A stretch of 63,707 nucleotides of DNA from SIG452 sp045631485 (GCA_045631485.1 JAZQUU010000023.1:1-63707); one strand, 5' to 3'. Counted from the first letter of the stretch, positions 17,578 through 27,097 are shown. The notes: generated by a model not told the origin, from the sequence alone. Numbers and translations: made by a program.

Positions 17578-18714
17578 TTATAATTGAGATTCTGTTTCTT
17601 TTTTTGTTTGGGCAGAGATGTTTAAAATCATACCCATGGATATCATCTGGAATACAAAGGATGTTCCGCCTGCCGAGAAGAAGGGGAGCGGAATCCCCGT
17701 GGGAGGAACGGAAGAGGTTGCAACACCGATATTTAAGAGTACCTGCACGATGGTTAAGGAGATTAAGCCGAATACCAGAAGCATCGAGTATCTGTCGGGT
17801 GCTTTTAAGGCAATTCGCACGGCACGGAACAGAAGAAATGCGAATAATACCAAAACCGCCAATGCGCCGAGAAAACCAAGTTCTTCGCAGATGATGGAAA
17901 AAATAAAGTCGTTTTGAGGTTCGGGGATGTATAAGAATTTCTGACGGCTTCTGCCAAGTCCGAGCCCTGAGAAACCGCCGCTTCCGATGGCATAAAGGGA
18001 CTGAACAACCTGCCAACCGTCACCCGCTTTGTCTTTAAAGGGGTCCATAAAGGAAAGAAGACGCTTCATACGGTAGGGTTCAATGATTGCAAATAAGGCA
18101 CCCAACGCGCCCACTCCGATTGCTAAGACCGAGAAAATCCGCATAGGGATTCCTGCGGCAATCATCATTACCCCAAGAGCTAATGCGATAATTAAAATCG
18201 CAGAAAAGTGAGGCTGCAAAAGCAACAGTACCGCTGCGATTCCCGCAACCACTCCGCAGAGAATCAGATGGGGAAGAGATTCTTTCACATCAATGGTTTT
18301 AATTTTGGATAAAATCCAGGCACAAGCCATAATAATGGCAATTTTTGCAAATTCCGAGGGCTGGATGGTGGAAAATCCTAAATTTAACCAACGTTTTGCC
18401 CCGTTGATCGTTTGACCGACAATTAACACCAGTAAAAGCATCACCATGGCAATTGCATAAATCCAAATGACCTTTTTTTTGATAAAGCGGTAGTCAATCA
18501 TCGACACAACCAGCATCACGCCGATACCAACCACTGCCCAAAGTGCCTGATTTTTAATGAAAAAGTTACTGTCTCCGTGAATATAAAATGCACTGGGAGC
18601 AGATGCAGAAAACACCATAACCAGGCCGTATGCTGTTAAGGCGATTACGGTCAGAAGAAACATATGGTCTATGTTTTTCCAATTGAATTGGAGCTTAAGT
18701 TTCAGTTTTTTCAT
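17578..18714 (-). CDS. ftsW: SEDS family septal peptidoglycan polymerase FtsW
   Basis: 378 residues with about ten transmembrane helices. Family signatures are GAKRWLNLGFSTIQPSEFAK, LLLLQPHFS, QSLYAIGSGGFSGLGLGRS, PQNDFIFSIICEELG and GIPLPFFSAGGTS. SEDS proteins polymerise lipid II together with a cognate class B penicillin-binding protein; the transpeptidase encoded at 22545-24743 is the likely partner. It follows mraY directly, with no murD between them. The ATG at 18714 has GGGAGGA upstream at a rather long spacing. Confidence 0.95.
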   Translation of the reverse strand: MKKLKLKLQFNWKNIDHMFLLTVIALTAYGLVMVFSASAPSAFYIHGDSNFFIKNQALWAVVGIGVMLVVSMIDYRFIKKKVIWIYAIAMVMLLLVLIVGQTINGAKRWLNLGFSTIQPSEFAKIAIIMACAWILSKIKTIDVKESLPHLILCGVVAGIAAVLLLLQPHFSAILIIALALGVMMIAAGIPMRIFSVLAIGVGALGALFAIIEPYRMKRLLSFMDPFKDKAGDGWQVVQSLYAIGSGGFSGLGLGRSRQKFLYIPEPQNDFIFSIICEELGFLGALAVLVLFAFLLFRAVRIALKAPDRYSMLLVFGLISLTIVQVLLNIGVATSSVPPTGIPLPFFSAGGTSFVFQMISMGMILNISAQTKKETESQL

Positions 18715-18767
18715 AGCATCAATACGGTTCCTCCCGGAAACCTTCCTTTCTCATAAAATTCCGAATG

Positions 18768-19730
18768 CTATACCAGAGATAAGAATGCAATCACACAACC
18801 GATTAAGGTGATTGCGGAGAATAACAACACAATTTTGTTTTCGGAATAGCCGGACAGTTCAAAATGATGATGAATGGGAGTCATTTTGAAAATACGTTTT
18901 CCTTTGGTCAGTTTGAAATAGCTAACCTGAAGCATTACGGAGAAAGCTTCAATCAAATAGATGATGCCCACGATAATCAGCATCAGAGGCATATCGTTCA
19001 TAATGGCAAGAGCAGCCACGGCACCGCCTAAGAAGAGGGAGCCGGTATCACCCATAAACACTTTTGCAGGGTGGAGATTATAAATCAGAAAGCCGCACAA
19101 TGCACCGCAAAGACCTGCGGAGAATGCAGTCATACCTTCGGATAAGAACACCATAGAGGCTAAGGTGAAAAACAGGCTCACAACAAAGGTTACCGAACCT
19201 GCAAGACCGTCAACACCGTCGGTAAGGTTTACGGCGTTGATAAAGCCAATCATCATAAATACCAGAAGAATACTGATATAATAGGATAAATCAAGATAGA
19301 TGTTGGTAAAGGGAATCAAGAGAGTGGTTTGAATGAGTCCAAGCTCCAGTCCGCCGATTACAAATGCAGAGGACACTACGAGCATCAGAATGATTTTCCA
19401 CATTGCACTGAGGCCTAAATTTCGTTTTTTTACCACCTTGATGTAATCATCCAAAAAGCCGATCAAACCGCAGGAGAGGGCAAATAACGCCACAAACAAT
19501 CCTTTTAAGTCTCTCACGAAAATGGCGCTTACCACCGCCACCGCCAGGATGAAAATCACACCGCCCATTGTGGGGGTGCCTGCTTTGGATTTGTGCCAGT
19601 TGGGGCCTATTTCCAAAATTTGCTGACCAAATTTTAATTTGCGAAGCAGGGGAATAAACACGGGACCTGCCAAAGCACTTACTAAAAAGCCAATCACTGC
19701 ACAGATGGCTGCTGAAATCGGAATCGGCAT
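18768..19730 (-). CDS. mraY: Phospho-N-acetylmuramoyl-pentapeptide transferase
   Basis: 320 residues, ten helices. KAGTPTMGGVIF, FLDDYIKV with the paired Asp, NAVNLTDGVDGLA, FMGDTGS and the terminal PIHHHFE are the family motifs. It transfers phospho-MurNAc-pentapeptide to undecaprenyl phosphate to make lipid I. AAGGAG precedes the ATG at 19730, 8 bases after the murF stop. Confidence 0.98.
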   Translation of the reverse strand: MPIPISAAICAVIGFLVSALAGPVFIPLLRKLKFGQQILEIGPNWHKSKAGTPTMGGVIFILAVAVVSAIFVRDLKGLFVALFALSCGLIGFLDDYIKVVKKRNLGLSAMWKIILMLVVSSAFVIGGLELGLIQTTLLIPFTNIYLDLSYYISILLVFMMIGFINAVNLTDGVDGLAGSVTFVVSLFFTLASMVFLSEGMTAFSAGLCGALCGFLIYNLHPAKVFMGDTGSLFLGGAVAALAIMNDMPLMLIIVGIIYLIEAFSVMLQVSYFKLTKGKRIFKMTPIHHHFELSGYSENKIVLLFSAITLIGCVIAFLSLV

Positions 19731-19737
19731 AGAATAA

Positions 19738-21090
19738 TCACTCCTTCGTTTGCAGATGTTGTTTTACCTGTTCAAACAGTTCTTCAAATTGATATTTTCG
19801 GGATGCTTTGAATAACACGGCATCACCGTTTTGAAACAGATTCGGGATCTGTTGGATAAATTCTTCACGGTTTTTGAAGAAACGGATACAATCGGGGTTC
19901 ATTCCTGCTTGGATTGCTCCGATTTTGATATATTCGGAGTCTTCTTCCACGCAGAGCAGACAGTCGATTTTCTCGTTTGCTGCCGCTTCGCCAACTTGTT
20001 TCAGGATGGATTCCAGGTAGCTTCCCAATTCTCCGATGGGTCCGAGAACGGCTACCTTGCGACTGGCTTTTTGGTTGGCAAGAACTCTGAGAGCCGCGCG
20101 GTCGGAATCCAAGGATGCGTTGTAGCAATCGGCAATCAAGGTGACAGAACCCACGGTTTCGGTTTTTTGACGCCATCCCACGGATTGAAAATCGGATAAT
20201 CCGCTTTGGATTTGTTCGGCGGTCATACCAAGATGTTTTCCCAAAAGAATTGCGGCACTTGCATTCTGAATGTTGTGTGCACCTGCAATGGGAATTTGGT
20301 AGGTGATACCATCCATACAAAAGATTCCGTCTTCGGAAATGATTTCGTAGGGATATTCTGCATTGGTTTTTCCAAAATATTTTACGGTTTGTTTGCAATT
20401 TACCCGGGATAGCAGGTCGTCGTCTCCGTTTAAGAGCAAAAGAGCATCTTCCTGCATCCCGTCTAAAATTTCAAGCTTTGCTTTTAAGATGTTTTCACGG
20501 CTTCCCAGATATTCAATATGGGAGGTGCCGATTAAAGAAATAATGGCAACATCGGGGTTTGCGATTTTGGAAAGATAAGAAATTTCGCTAAAATGGTTCA
20601 TCCCCATTTCCAACACGGCAAATTCTTCGTCTCCCTCCATTTTTAAAACGGTTAAGGGGAGCCCGATATGGTTATTAAAATTGCCCGAAGTGGCAATTGT
20701 TTTTCCTTTTTGCGCCACCACAGATGCCACAAACTGACGGGTAGTGGTTTTGCCCACACTTCCCGTAATGGCAATCACTTTGGCGTGAGACTGTTTTAGC
20801 ACATACGAAGCCAGATCTCCCAAAGCTTTGGTGGTGTCTTCCACCAGTACCGCAAACTTACCGATTTTGGGAACATCTTGCTTTTGGGTCAAAAAACCGA
20901 CAGCGCCGTTTGCAGCGGCGCTTTCGATATAAGTATGCCCGTCGTGTGTTTCTCCCACCAAAGGCACAAAAAGCTCGGTGGTCATTATTGCACGGCTATC
21001 GGTAGAAACATAGCGGAACACGGTATCGGCAGAGCCAAACAGTAAGGTGCCGCCCACCGCTTCCAGTAATTGATGCACAGTTAATTGCAT
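19738..21090 (-). CDS. murF: UDP-MurNAc-tripeptide:D-Ala-D-Ala ligase
   Basis: 450 residues. Mur ligase with P-loop GSVGKTTT (111-118), the central domain GNFNNHIGLPLTVLKM and AVLEMGMNHFSEI, and a C-terminal domain with VLGPIGELG. It adds D-Ala-D-Ala to complete the pentapeptide precursor in the cytoplasm. Its start overlaps the murE end by 10 bases, so translation is coupled. Confidence 0.96.
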   Translation of the reverse strand: MQLTVHQLLEAVGGTLLFGSADTVFRYVSTDSRAIMTTELFVPLVGETHDGHTYIESAAANGAVGFLTQKQDVPKIGKFAVLVEDTTKALGDLASYVLKQSHAKVIAITGSVGKTTTRQFVASVVAQKGKTIATSGNFNNHIGLPLTVLKMEGDEEFAVLEMGMNHFSEISYLSKIANPDVAIISLIGTSHIEYLGSRENILKAKLEILDGMQEDALLLLNGDDDLLSRVNCKQTVKYFGKTNAEYPYEIISEDGIFCMDGITYQIPIAGAHNIQNASAAILLGKHLGMTAEQIQSGLSDFQSVGWRQKTETVGSVTLIADCYNASLDSDRAALRVLANQKASRKVAVLGPIGELGSYLESILKQVGEAAANEKIDCLLCVEEDSEYIKIGAIQAGMNPDCIRFFKNREEFIQQIPNLFQNGDAVLFKASRKYQFEELFEQVKQHLQTKE

Positions 21091-22526
21091 AACGATTTCA
21101 CAACTTCTCTTTCGTCAAATTCGATTTCGTAATCTTTGAATTTTTGCACCATTTCGTGACCTTTTCCAAGCAGAAGCACAATGTCGTTTTCTTCTGCCAG
21201 TTCCATTGCCATACGAATGGCTTCTTTTCGGTCGGTGTGGGAATATACGTTAGTTTTGTCTTCGATTCCCACCATAATATCATCAATAATTGCCTGCATA
21301 TCTTCGCTGCGGGGATTGTCACTGGTAACCACCACAATATCGGAGTATTTTTGAGCAATCGCTCCCATTTTGGGGCGTTTTCCTTTGTCACGGTCGCCGC
21401 CGCAACCAAACACGGTAATCACCCGTGCAGGCTTAAATTCGTTTACTGATGTTAAAATATTTTCCATTCCGTCGGGCGTGTGGGCAAAATCAATCATGAC
21501 CTGATAAGGCTTATCAATTTCCACAAGCTCACATCTGCCTTTTACGGTCTTGGATTTTTTCATTGCCATTCTCACAAAGCCGTCGGGAACACCGAGAGCC
21601 CCCGACATGGCGCATACCGCCAGGGAATTATACACGGAAAATCCGCCCGGAATCGGCAGTTTCACGGTGTAGGGGTCTTTCTCGTGAATCACGGTGTAGG
21701 TAACACCGTCTGCACGGTATTCAATTTCTTTTGCGCAGTAATCGCAGTTATCGGTTAAGCCGTAGGTTACCACTTTTTTGGTTGCTTGTGCTTTCATGGT
21801 TTCGGCATAGGTGCTATCCTGATTGATTACCGCAATTTCACATTGACGGAAAAATTCTGCCTTGGCATCGGCGTAATTTTCCATTGTGATATGGTAATCC
21901 AGATGGTCCTGCGTCAGGTTGGTGAACACACCAATTTCAAAGGGGATTGCCGCAACTCTTCCCAAGCTTACGGAATGAGAAGAAACTTCCATCACGGCAA
22001 AATCGCAGTTTTCATCTGCCATTTGTTTTAAATATCCGAATAATTCGGGTGCTTCGGGAGTGGTAGCGTTGGCAGGATAGGAGGTTTTGTCAATCACAAT
22101 TTCGTTGGTGCCGATTAAACCTACTTTATACCCGCACACTTCCAGCATATTTTTCACAAGATTGGTCACGGTGGTTTTTCCGTTGGTACCTGTTACGCCA
22201 ATCATTCGGAGCTTTTTCTGAGGGTTTTCACAAAAGGCTGCCGCCAGATAGGAAAGGGCGGTATTGGTGTTATCTACCACGATGTTCACGGCACCTTCGG
22301 TATCTACGGGATATTCAGACACGATGGCTGCTGCTCCGTTTTGCAAAGCCTGACTGATGTATTCGTGACGGTCGGAACGGATGCCTTTGATGCACACAAA
22401 TAAGCTTCCTTTTGTTACGGTTCTTGTATCAAAAGAAATATCGGTAATTTGAATATTTTTTTCTTTCTCTGTGAGTTGATTCTGATAACTGATATCTGCA
22501 TTCTGAAGCAATTCGTGTAATAACAT
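21081..22526 (-). CDS. murE: UDP-MurNAc-tripeptide synthetase (meso-diaminopimelate type)
   Basis: 481 residues with P-loop TGTNGKTT (112-119), TTPEAPELF, the AKAEFF region with the carbamylated Lys, and the specificity motif DNPR (403-406). DNPR is the established marker of meso-diaminopimelate ligases, so the cell wall is predicted to be of the meso-DAP type. GAGGAACG precedes the ATG at 22526. It overlaps murF. Confidence 0.97.
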   Translation of the reverse strand: MLLHELLQNADISYQNQLTEKEKNIQITDISFDTRTVTKGSLFVCIKGIRSDRHEYISQALQNGAAAIVSEYPVDTEGAVNIVVDNTNTALSYLAAAFCENPQKKLRMIGVTGTNGKTTVTNLVKNMLEVCGYKVGLIGTNEIVIDKTSYPANATTPEAPELFGYLKQMADENCDFAVMEVSSHSVSLGRVAAIPFEIGVFTNLTQDHLDYHITMENYADAKAEFFRQCEIAVINQDSTYAETMKAQATKKVVTYGLTDNCDYCAKEIEYRADGVTYTVIHEKDPYTVKLPIPGGFSVYNSLAVCAMSGALGVPDGFVRMAMKKSKTVKGRCELVEIDKPYQVMIDFAHTPDGMENILTSVNEFKPARVITVFGCGGDRDKGKRPKMGAIAQKYSDIVVVTSDNPRSEDMQAIIDDIMVGIEDKTNVYSHTDRKEAIRMAMELAEENDIVLLLGKGHEMVQKFKDYEIEFDEREVVKSLCN

Positions 22527-22544
22527 AGGCGTTCCTCGGCTTTC

Positions 22545-24743
22545 TTATTGCTCTGTGTGAGCGGAATTCGGATAAGTGAATTCCACGGTGATCTGGGTTC
22601 CGATGGTGGCATATTCTTTCGGCGCAATGCTTTGCTTGGTTGCCACCGCATTTTGTGTGGTGTTTTCAATTCCAACTGCTTCAAACTGGAATTTTGATTT
22701 TTCCAGAATGGATTTTGCTTCTTCAAAGGTTTTTCCGATTACATCGGGCACCTCCACGCTGTTGGAAGGACGGGCATCCCCTGTGTAAACAATTACGGTG
22801 CCGTTTCGGGCAACGGTTACAAAGGGAAGGGGAACTTGACTGTTTACCACGTCACCGTCACCTTCCACCACACAACGAAGACCGCTCTGAGAGAGAATCT
22901 GCCGTGCCTCGGTGAGGTTCATACCGGTAACTTTGGGAACTTCCACATCGGCAGTTGCTTCCTGACCTTCGGGAAGTTCGGGTTCCATATCCATATAACG
23001 CAAAACGTCATCTAAAATTTTACCTGCTAAGGGAGATGCAATGGTACCACCCATGTGATTTCCTGCTGGGGGTTCGTCTAAAATAATCAAAATGGCAACC
23101 TGAGGGTCGTTTGCGGGTGCAATCCCAACAAAAGATGCCACATATTTCTGGCTTCCGCGGGGAAGCTTTTCGCTGGTTCCGGTTTTTCCGCCGATGCGAA
23201 GACCTTCCAGATGTGCTTTGTTACCGGTACCTTCTGCGACAACGCTTTCCATTAAGCCTCTCATAATCTGAGAAGTCTGAGAGGAAATTACCTGGCGCAC
23301 TTCCACGGTATCGAAGCTTTCCAGAATGGTTCCGTTGGAATCGGTAATCTGTTTTATCAGGTGGGGTTTTACCAAGATACCGTCGTTGGCAACGGCACTG
23401 ATTGCGGTAATCATCTGCAAAGGTGTTACTGTGGGACCCTGACCAAAGGATGCGGTAGCAAGTTCCACTTCGTTGAAGCTTCCTTCGGGATAGAAAATAC
23501 CGCTGGTCTCCCCGTAAAGCTCGATGCCTGTTTTCTGAGTAAAACCAAAGCCTTTGTAGAAATTATAGAAGGTCTCCTGACCGATTCTTGCGCCGATTTG
23601 CATAAAGGCGGGGTTGCAGGAATTTTCCAAAGCACCGGTTAAGTCTAAAATACCGTGTCCCACATGTTTCCAACAACCAATGTGGGCATTTGCCACCTGA
23701 TAGCTTCCGGTACAGTTAAAGGCATCCTGCAGAGATACCACGTTGGATTCCAATGCCATAGCGGAAGTGATGATTTTAAAGGTGGAACCGGGTTCGTAGC
23801 TATCCACAACTGCTTTGTTTCGCCATAATTTATTCAGATATTCGTTGGTAGCGTTATTCTTTTCTTCGGAATCCGACATACTTGCAATTGCTTGTTTCAC
23901 AGAGGAATCCGTGATTTCAAAAGGTGCATTCAAATCGAAGTCCGGTTTGGTTGCCATTGCCAGGATTTCACCTGTTTTCACATCCATAATAATGCCTGCA
24001 GCACCTTGTTTTAACTGCAAGTCGGTAACCGCCTGATCCAGATGCTTTTCCAAAAAGTGCTGAATGGAAACATCGATGGTAAGGGTGATATCGGAACCAT
24101 CCTCGGGAGTATAGTAACGGTCGTATTTGTAAGGCATTTCGGTGCCGTCTGCATTTCTTGCGGTAACGATTCTGCCGTATTGACCTTTTAATTTGCTGTC
24201 GTAAATCTGTTCGATTCCAAGTAAGCCCTGGTTATCGGCACCGGTGAACCCGATGATATGAGATGCAATGTTGTTGTAGGGGTAGTAGCGTTTGGTGTCT
24301 GCATCCAGGTAAACGCCGGAAAGGTCTGCATCACGGATGGCATCAGCCTGCGCTTTTTCCACTTTTCGTTTGATCAGAACATAGGAGGTGTTCATATCGA
24401 TTTTTTCTAAGATGTTTTTTTCTTCAATTCCGAGAATTTCGGAAAGCGTTTTTGCGCAAAGCTCCCGTTCGCCTGCTTTTCGCACGGTAACGGGGGAAAT
24501 GCTCACGGTTTCCACATCGGCACTTACGGCAAGCTGCTTGCCGTTGCGGTCGTAAATGGTGCCTCGTTTTGCGTTGATCATACGGTCACGGGTTTGTTGT
24601 TCGATGGCTTCTCTGGAGAGCCATTCTCCGTCCACAAACTGAATAATGGAGATTCTCGCCACAAAGAAAAGAAAGCATACCAAGAGTACGCCTGTTAACC
24701 ATAAAATTCTCTTTTGTGTTTTGAATGTGGTGTTTTTCTTCAT
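22545..24743 (-). CDS. spoVD: Class B penicillin-binding protein (SpoVD/FtsI type) with two PASTA domains
   Basis: 732 residues: an N-terminal transmembrane helix (about 12-32), a dimerisation domain (RGTIYDRNG), a transpeptidase domain with active-site STFK (S320), SCN (375-377) and KTGT (520-523), then two PASTA repeats (about 602-728). It cross-links septal peptidoglycan with FtsW. The position between ftsL and murE is that of spoVD/pbpB in Firmicutes. With two PASTA domains and a single copy here it may serve vegetative division as well as spore cortex; the spoVD name is therefore tentative. Confidence 0.93.
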   Translation of the reverse strand: MKKNTTFKTQKRILWLTGVLLVCFLFFVARISIIQFVDGEWLSREAIEQQTRDRMINAKRGTIYDRNGKQLAVSADVETVSISPVTVRKAGERELCAKTLSEILGIEEKNILEKIDMNTSYVLIKRKVEKAQADAIRDADLSGVYLDADTKRYYPYNNIASHIIGFTGADNQGLLGIEQIYDSKLKGQYGRIVTARNADGTEMPYKYDRYYTPEDGSDITLTIDVSIQHFLEKHLDQAVTDLQLKQGAAGIIMDVKTGEILAMATKPDFDLNAPFEITDSSVKQAIASMSDSEEKNNATNEYLNKLWRNKAVVDSYEPGSTFKIITSAMALESNVVSLQDAFNCTGSYQVANAHIGCWKHVGHGILDLTGALENSCNPAFMQIGARIGQETFYNFYKGFGFTQKTGIELYGETSGIFYPEGSFNEVELATASFGQGPTVTPLQMITAISAVANDGILVKPHLIKQITDSNGTILESFDTVEVRQVISSQTSQIMRGLMESVVAEGTGNKAHLEGLRIGGKTGTSEKLPRGSQKYVASFVGIAPANDPQVAILIILDEPPAGNHMGGTIASPLAGKILDDVLRYMDMEPELPEGQEATADVEVPKVTGMNLTEARQILSQSGLRCVVEGDGDVVNSQVPLPFVTVARNGTVIVYTGDARPSNSVEVPDVIGKTFEEAKSILEKSKFQFEAVGIENTTQNAVATKQSIAPKEYATIGTQITVEFTYPNSAHTEQ

Positions 24744-24791
24744 GAGAGAAGACTCCTTTTTTAGGAAAATCCAAAGGGGGAATATATGGAA

Positions 24792-24819
24792 AATTGAGGA
24801 ATGATATCATCCCTCAATT
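24792..24819. repeat. Inverted repeat between ftsL and the PBP gene
   Basis: AATTGAGGAATGAT / ATCATCCCTCAATT, 14-base arms with a single mismatch and no loop, in the 88-base gap. No clear T-run follows on the minus strand, so a processing site or attenuator is more likely than a full terminator. Confidence 0.6.
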
Positions 24820-24831
24820 CATCATATTAGC

Positions 24832-25296
24832 TTATTCACCCAAATATGCTATCATACCGTTTTGAATACCGAAGTTGTTTTCGGATGTGTCTTCTTTGGC
24901 AGGAGCTTTTGCCATTACGCCGTAATCCTGGTCGGGCACATCAATATAAACAATCTGTTCGCTTCTTGCTCGGTTCATGCCGTAGCTTGCAATTGCAAGC
25001 TCTTCCACCGTTTTCAAATCCATCTTCTGATTGATTTGCACTTCTTTTTTCTTGTTGGCGGAATATAGTTCGGCATATTGCGCTTTTAAAGCCGCATTCT
25101 TTTTGCTTTGTTCGGTAATCTGGGTATTATGTACGATTAAGGAGATGCCGCCTAAGATAAAGCAGAAAATGAAAATCGCAACCCGAAATTGCAACCGTTT
25201 CTTTTCTTTGAAACGTCTTTTTTCTGCAATGGGGCGAAAGTCATGAACGATGGCTGCTTCCTGCCCGGATTGTTGTGCGAGATTCTCAAATGACAT
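24832..25296 (-). CDS. ftsL: FtsL-like septum protein
   Basis: 154 residues: a basic cytoplasmic region (EKRRFKEKKRLQFR), one transmembrane helix (about 39-58), and a short leucine-zipper-type coiled coil (residues 60-105) containing the FtsL/DivIC-like segment KTVEELAIASYGMNRARSEQ. FtsL pairs with DivIC and DivIB in the divisome. FtsL is poorly conserved; the call rests on topology and on the position between rsmH and the PBP. AAAGGAG precedes the ATG. Confidence 0.85.
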   Translation of the reverse strand: MSFENLAQQSGQEAAIVHDFRPIAEKRRFKEKKRLQFRVAIFIFCFILGGISLIVHNTQITEQSKKNAALKAQYAELYSANKKKEVQINQKMDLKTVEELAIASYGMNRARSEQIVYIDVPDQDYGVMAKAPAKEDTSENNFGIQNGMIAYLGE

Positions 25297-25339
25297 AATG
25301 CGGCTCCTTTCTATATAATATAATAGGAAAAGAAATTCC

Positions 25340-26260
25340 TTATAATTTTTCTAAAATCCGAAGTTTTGCCGATTTGCTTCTGGAGTTTTGCTCCAGCTCT
25401 TCCTCGGAGGGAAGTATGGGCTTTCTTGTGATGATTTTTGCCAACGGCTTTTTCCCGCATACACAAACGGGAAACTCAGGCGGGCAGGTACACACATTCA
25501 CAAGACTTTTAAAATACTCTTTTACAATTCTGTCTTCTAAGGAGTGGAATGTGATGATGCACATTCTTCCACCCGGCTTTAGGAGATTGAAGAAACTTTC
25601 CAGGCCTTTTTTTAAGGATTCCAACTCTCCGTTCACTTCGATGCGGATTGCCTGAAAGGTTCTTTTTGCGGGATGCTTTTCCCGAAGGCTTTTTGCCGGC
25701 ATGGAGCGACGGATGATTTCAATCAGTTCTCCGGTGGTTTCGATTTCTTTTTCTTCTCTTTGTTTCACAATGTTTTTTGCGATACTCAGAGCAAATTTTT
25801 CTTCTCCGTAGGTGGAGATGATACTTGCAAGTTGTGAAACAGAATATGTATTCACCACGGTTTTTGCGCTGAGCGGGGAGGTTCGGTCCATTCTCATATC
25901 CAACGGAGCGTCTTCCCGATAGGAAAAACCACGGTCTTTGTTATCGAGTTGATAGGAAGATACGCCAAGGTCTGCCAAAATGCCGTCTACCGGAGTGGTA
26001 ACGTAATCGGCAATATTGCGAAAGTCGGAACGGATAAACTGTTTTTGGCAAACGGTTTCGCTAAGACGCTCGGTTGCAACGGCAAAGGCGTCTTCGTCGC
26101 GGTCAACCCCGATAAACAAACCGTTTTCGGAAAGCTTTTCGCAAATTTTTCGGGAATGCCCGGCACCGCCCATGGTTGCATCCACATAAGTGCCGTTTTC
26201 GGTGATTGCCAATCCGTCAATACATTCTTGGAGCAATACGCTTACATGCTTAAATTCCAT
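25340..26260 (-). CDS. rsmH: 16S rRNA (cytosine1402-N4)-methyltransferase
   Basis: About 306 residues. HVSVLLQECIDGL, DATMGGAGHS (SAM site), GVDRDEDA, DGILADLGVSSYQLD and the C-terminal ITFHSLEDRIVK are family hallmarks. It methylates C1402 in the ribosomal decoding centre. I start at ATG 26260 (MEFKHVSV); a TTG at 26275 would overlap mraZ. It is the second gene of the cluster. Confidence 0.97.
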   Translation of the reverse strand: MEFKHVSVLLQECIDGLAITENGTYVDATMGGAGHSRKICEKLSENGLFIGVDRDEDAFAVATERLSETVCQKQFIRSDFRNIADYVTTPVDGILADLGVSSYQLDNKDRGFSYREDAPLDMRMDRTSPLSAKTVVNTYSVSQLASIISTYGEEKFALSIAKNIVKQREEKEIETTGELIEIIRRSMPAKSLREKHPAKRTFQAIRIEVNGELESLKKGLESFFNLLKPGGRMCIITFHSLEDRIVKEYFKSLVNVCTCPPEFPVCVCGKKPLAKIITRKPILPSEEELEQNSRSKSAKLRILEKL

Positions 26261-26264
26261 CGTC

Positions 26265-26693
26265 TTAAATTCCAAATATTTCTAAAATTTCAGAAAGCTT
26301 CTGAGGTTCATCTTCGGTTTGCTTTTCGTATTTTTCGTATTCATCCACATCCCAGATTTCAATTCTGGAGGAGGCACCTGCGATAATAATATCTTTGGTC
26401 AATCCTGCAAATTCACGGAGCCCCGGAGGAATCACGAATCTGCCTTGCTTGTCTGCAGTAACCAATTCGGTGTAGTTGAAGATGTATCGCTGCAGTCTGC
26501 CGCCGTCGTTGGAGATGGGAAGTGCTTTGATTTTTGCTTCCAGTTCTTTGTAATCTTCCTTGGTGTAAACAAACAGACATTTTTCAAACCCGCGAAGCAC
26601 GAAAAAACTTTCACCCAAATTCTCACGGTATTTGGATGGAAGTATTACTCTGCCTTTAGCGTCTATGGAATGTTTCGCCTGTCCGTAAAACAT
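26265..26693 (-). CDS. mraZ: Transcriptional regulator MraZ
   Basis: 142 residues from ATG 26693 (MFYGQAKHSIDAKGRVILPS), the usual family start, with two SpoVT/AbrB-like swapped-hairpin halves (about 1-60 and 75-120; second DKQGRFVIPPGLR). An in-frame ATG at 26747 would add 18 basic residues; neither start has a strong ribosome binding site, so the N-terminus is uncertain. MraZ represses its own dcw operon by binding repeats upstream, which are visible at 26779-26815. The C-terminal tail is acidic. Confidence 0.93.
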   Translation of the reverse strand: MFYGQAKHSIDAKGRVILPSKYRENLGESFFVLRGFEKCLFVYTKEDYKELEAKIKALPISNDGGRLQRYIFNYTELVTADKQGRFVIPPGLREFAGLTKDIIIAGASSRIEIWDVDEYEKYEKQTEDEPQKLSEILEIFGI

Positions 26694-26778
26694 ACTCCGG
26701 AAGTTACCCTTTCTGTAAGCTTTTTGGGAGATGCGTTCTTTGCTCATCCCGAAAGTGGGTTTTTTGGCTCGTTTTTCA

Positions 26779-26815
26779 CCACTTTGTGGTCTTTTGTGCC
26801 ACTTTCATCCACTTT
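26779..26815 (-). promoter_or_regulatory. MraZ-type operator: phased AAAGTGG boxes
   Basis: On the minus strand, AAAGTGG occurs at 26809-26815, 26799-26805 and 26779-26785, with a degenerate box (AAAAGAC) at 26789-26795. All four keep an exact 10-base period with 3-base linkers. MraZ binding sites are described as such repeats. They sit just downstream of the -10 element, consistent with autorepression. Confidence 0.75.
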
Positions 26816-26822
26816 TATATAC

Positions 26823-26850
26823 ATTTTAACATATTTTTGAAAAAAATCAA
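26823..26850 (-). promoter_or_regulatory. dcw cluster promoter upstream of mraZ
   Basis: Minus strand: TTGATT (26845-26850), 16-base spacer, TAAAAT (26823-26828) with TG one base upstream of the -10. The A/T-rich region upstream (to about 26920) has no gene. Confidence 0.65.
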
Positions 26851-27097
26851 GTATTTTTTGAAAAAAAATTGAGTTTTTTTAAAAAAAATTTCGTGTGATG
26901 GGATAGAGGGGGAAAAGTATGGAAAAATCAAGTGTTTTTCGGGAAAAACGATGCAGAGAGTACAGCTTTCTCAGTGCCGTTTTTTCGTAAAGAAGACAAA
27001 AGTGGTTTTCGGGTGGCGGAAATATTTGCCGAAAGAGGGAGAATTTCGCAGGATTTTTCGGTTTGCAAAATTTTTTTAAAAAAATGCAAAAAAAGTA

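Noticed and set aside
26920..26990. 23-residue plus-strand frame after a purine-rich site
   Set aside because: It is very short, in A/T-rich spacer DNA, with no promoter and no recognisable pattern.
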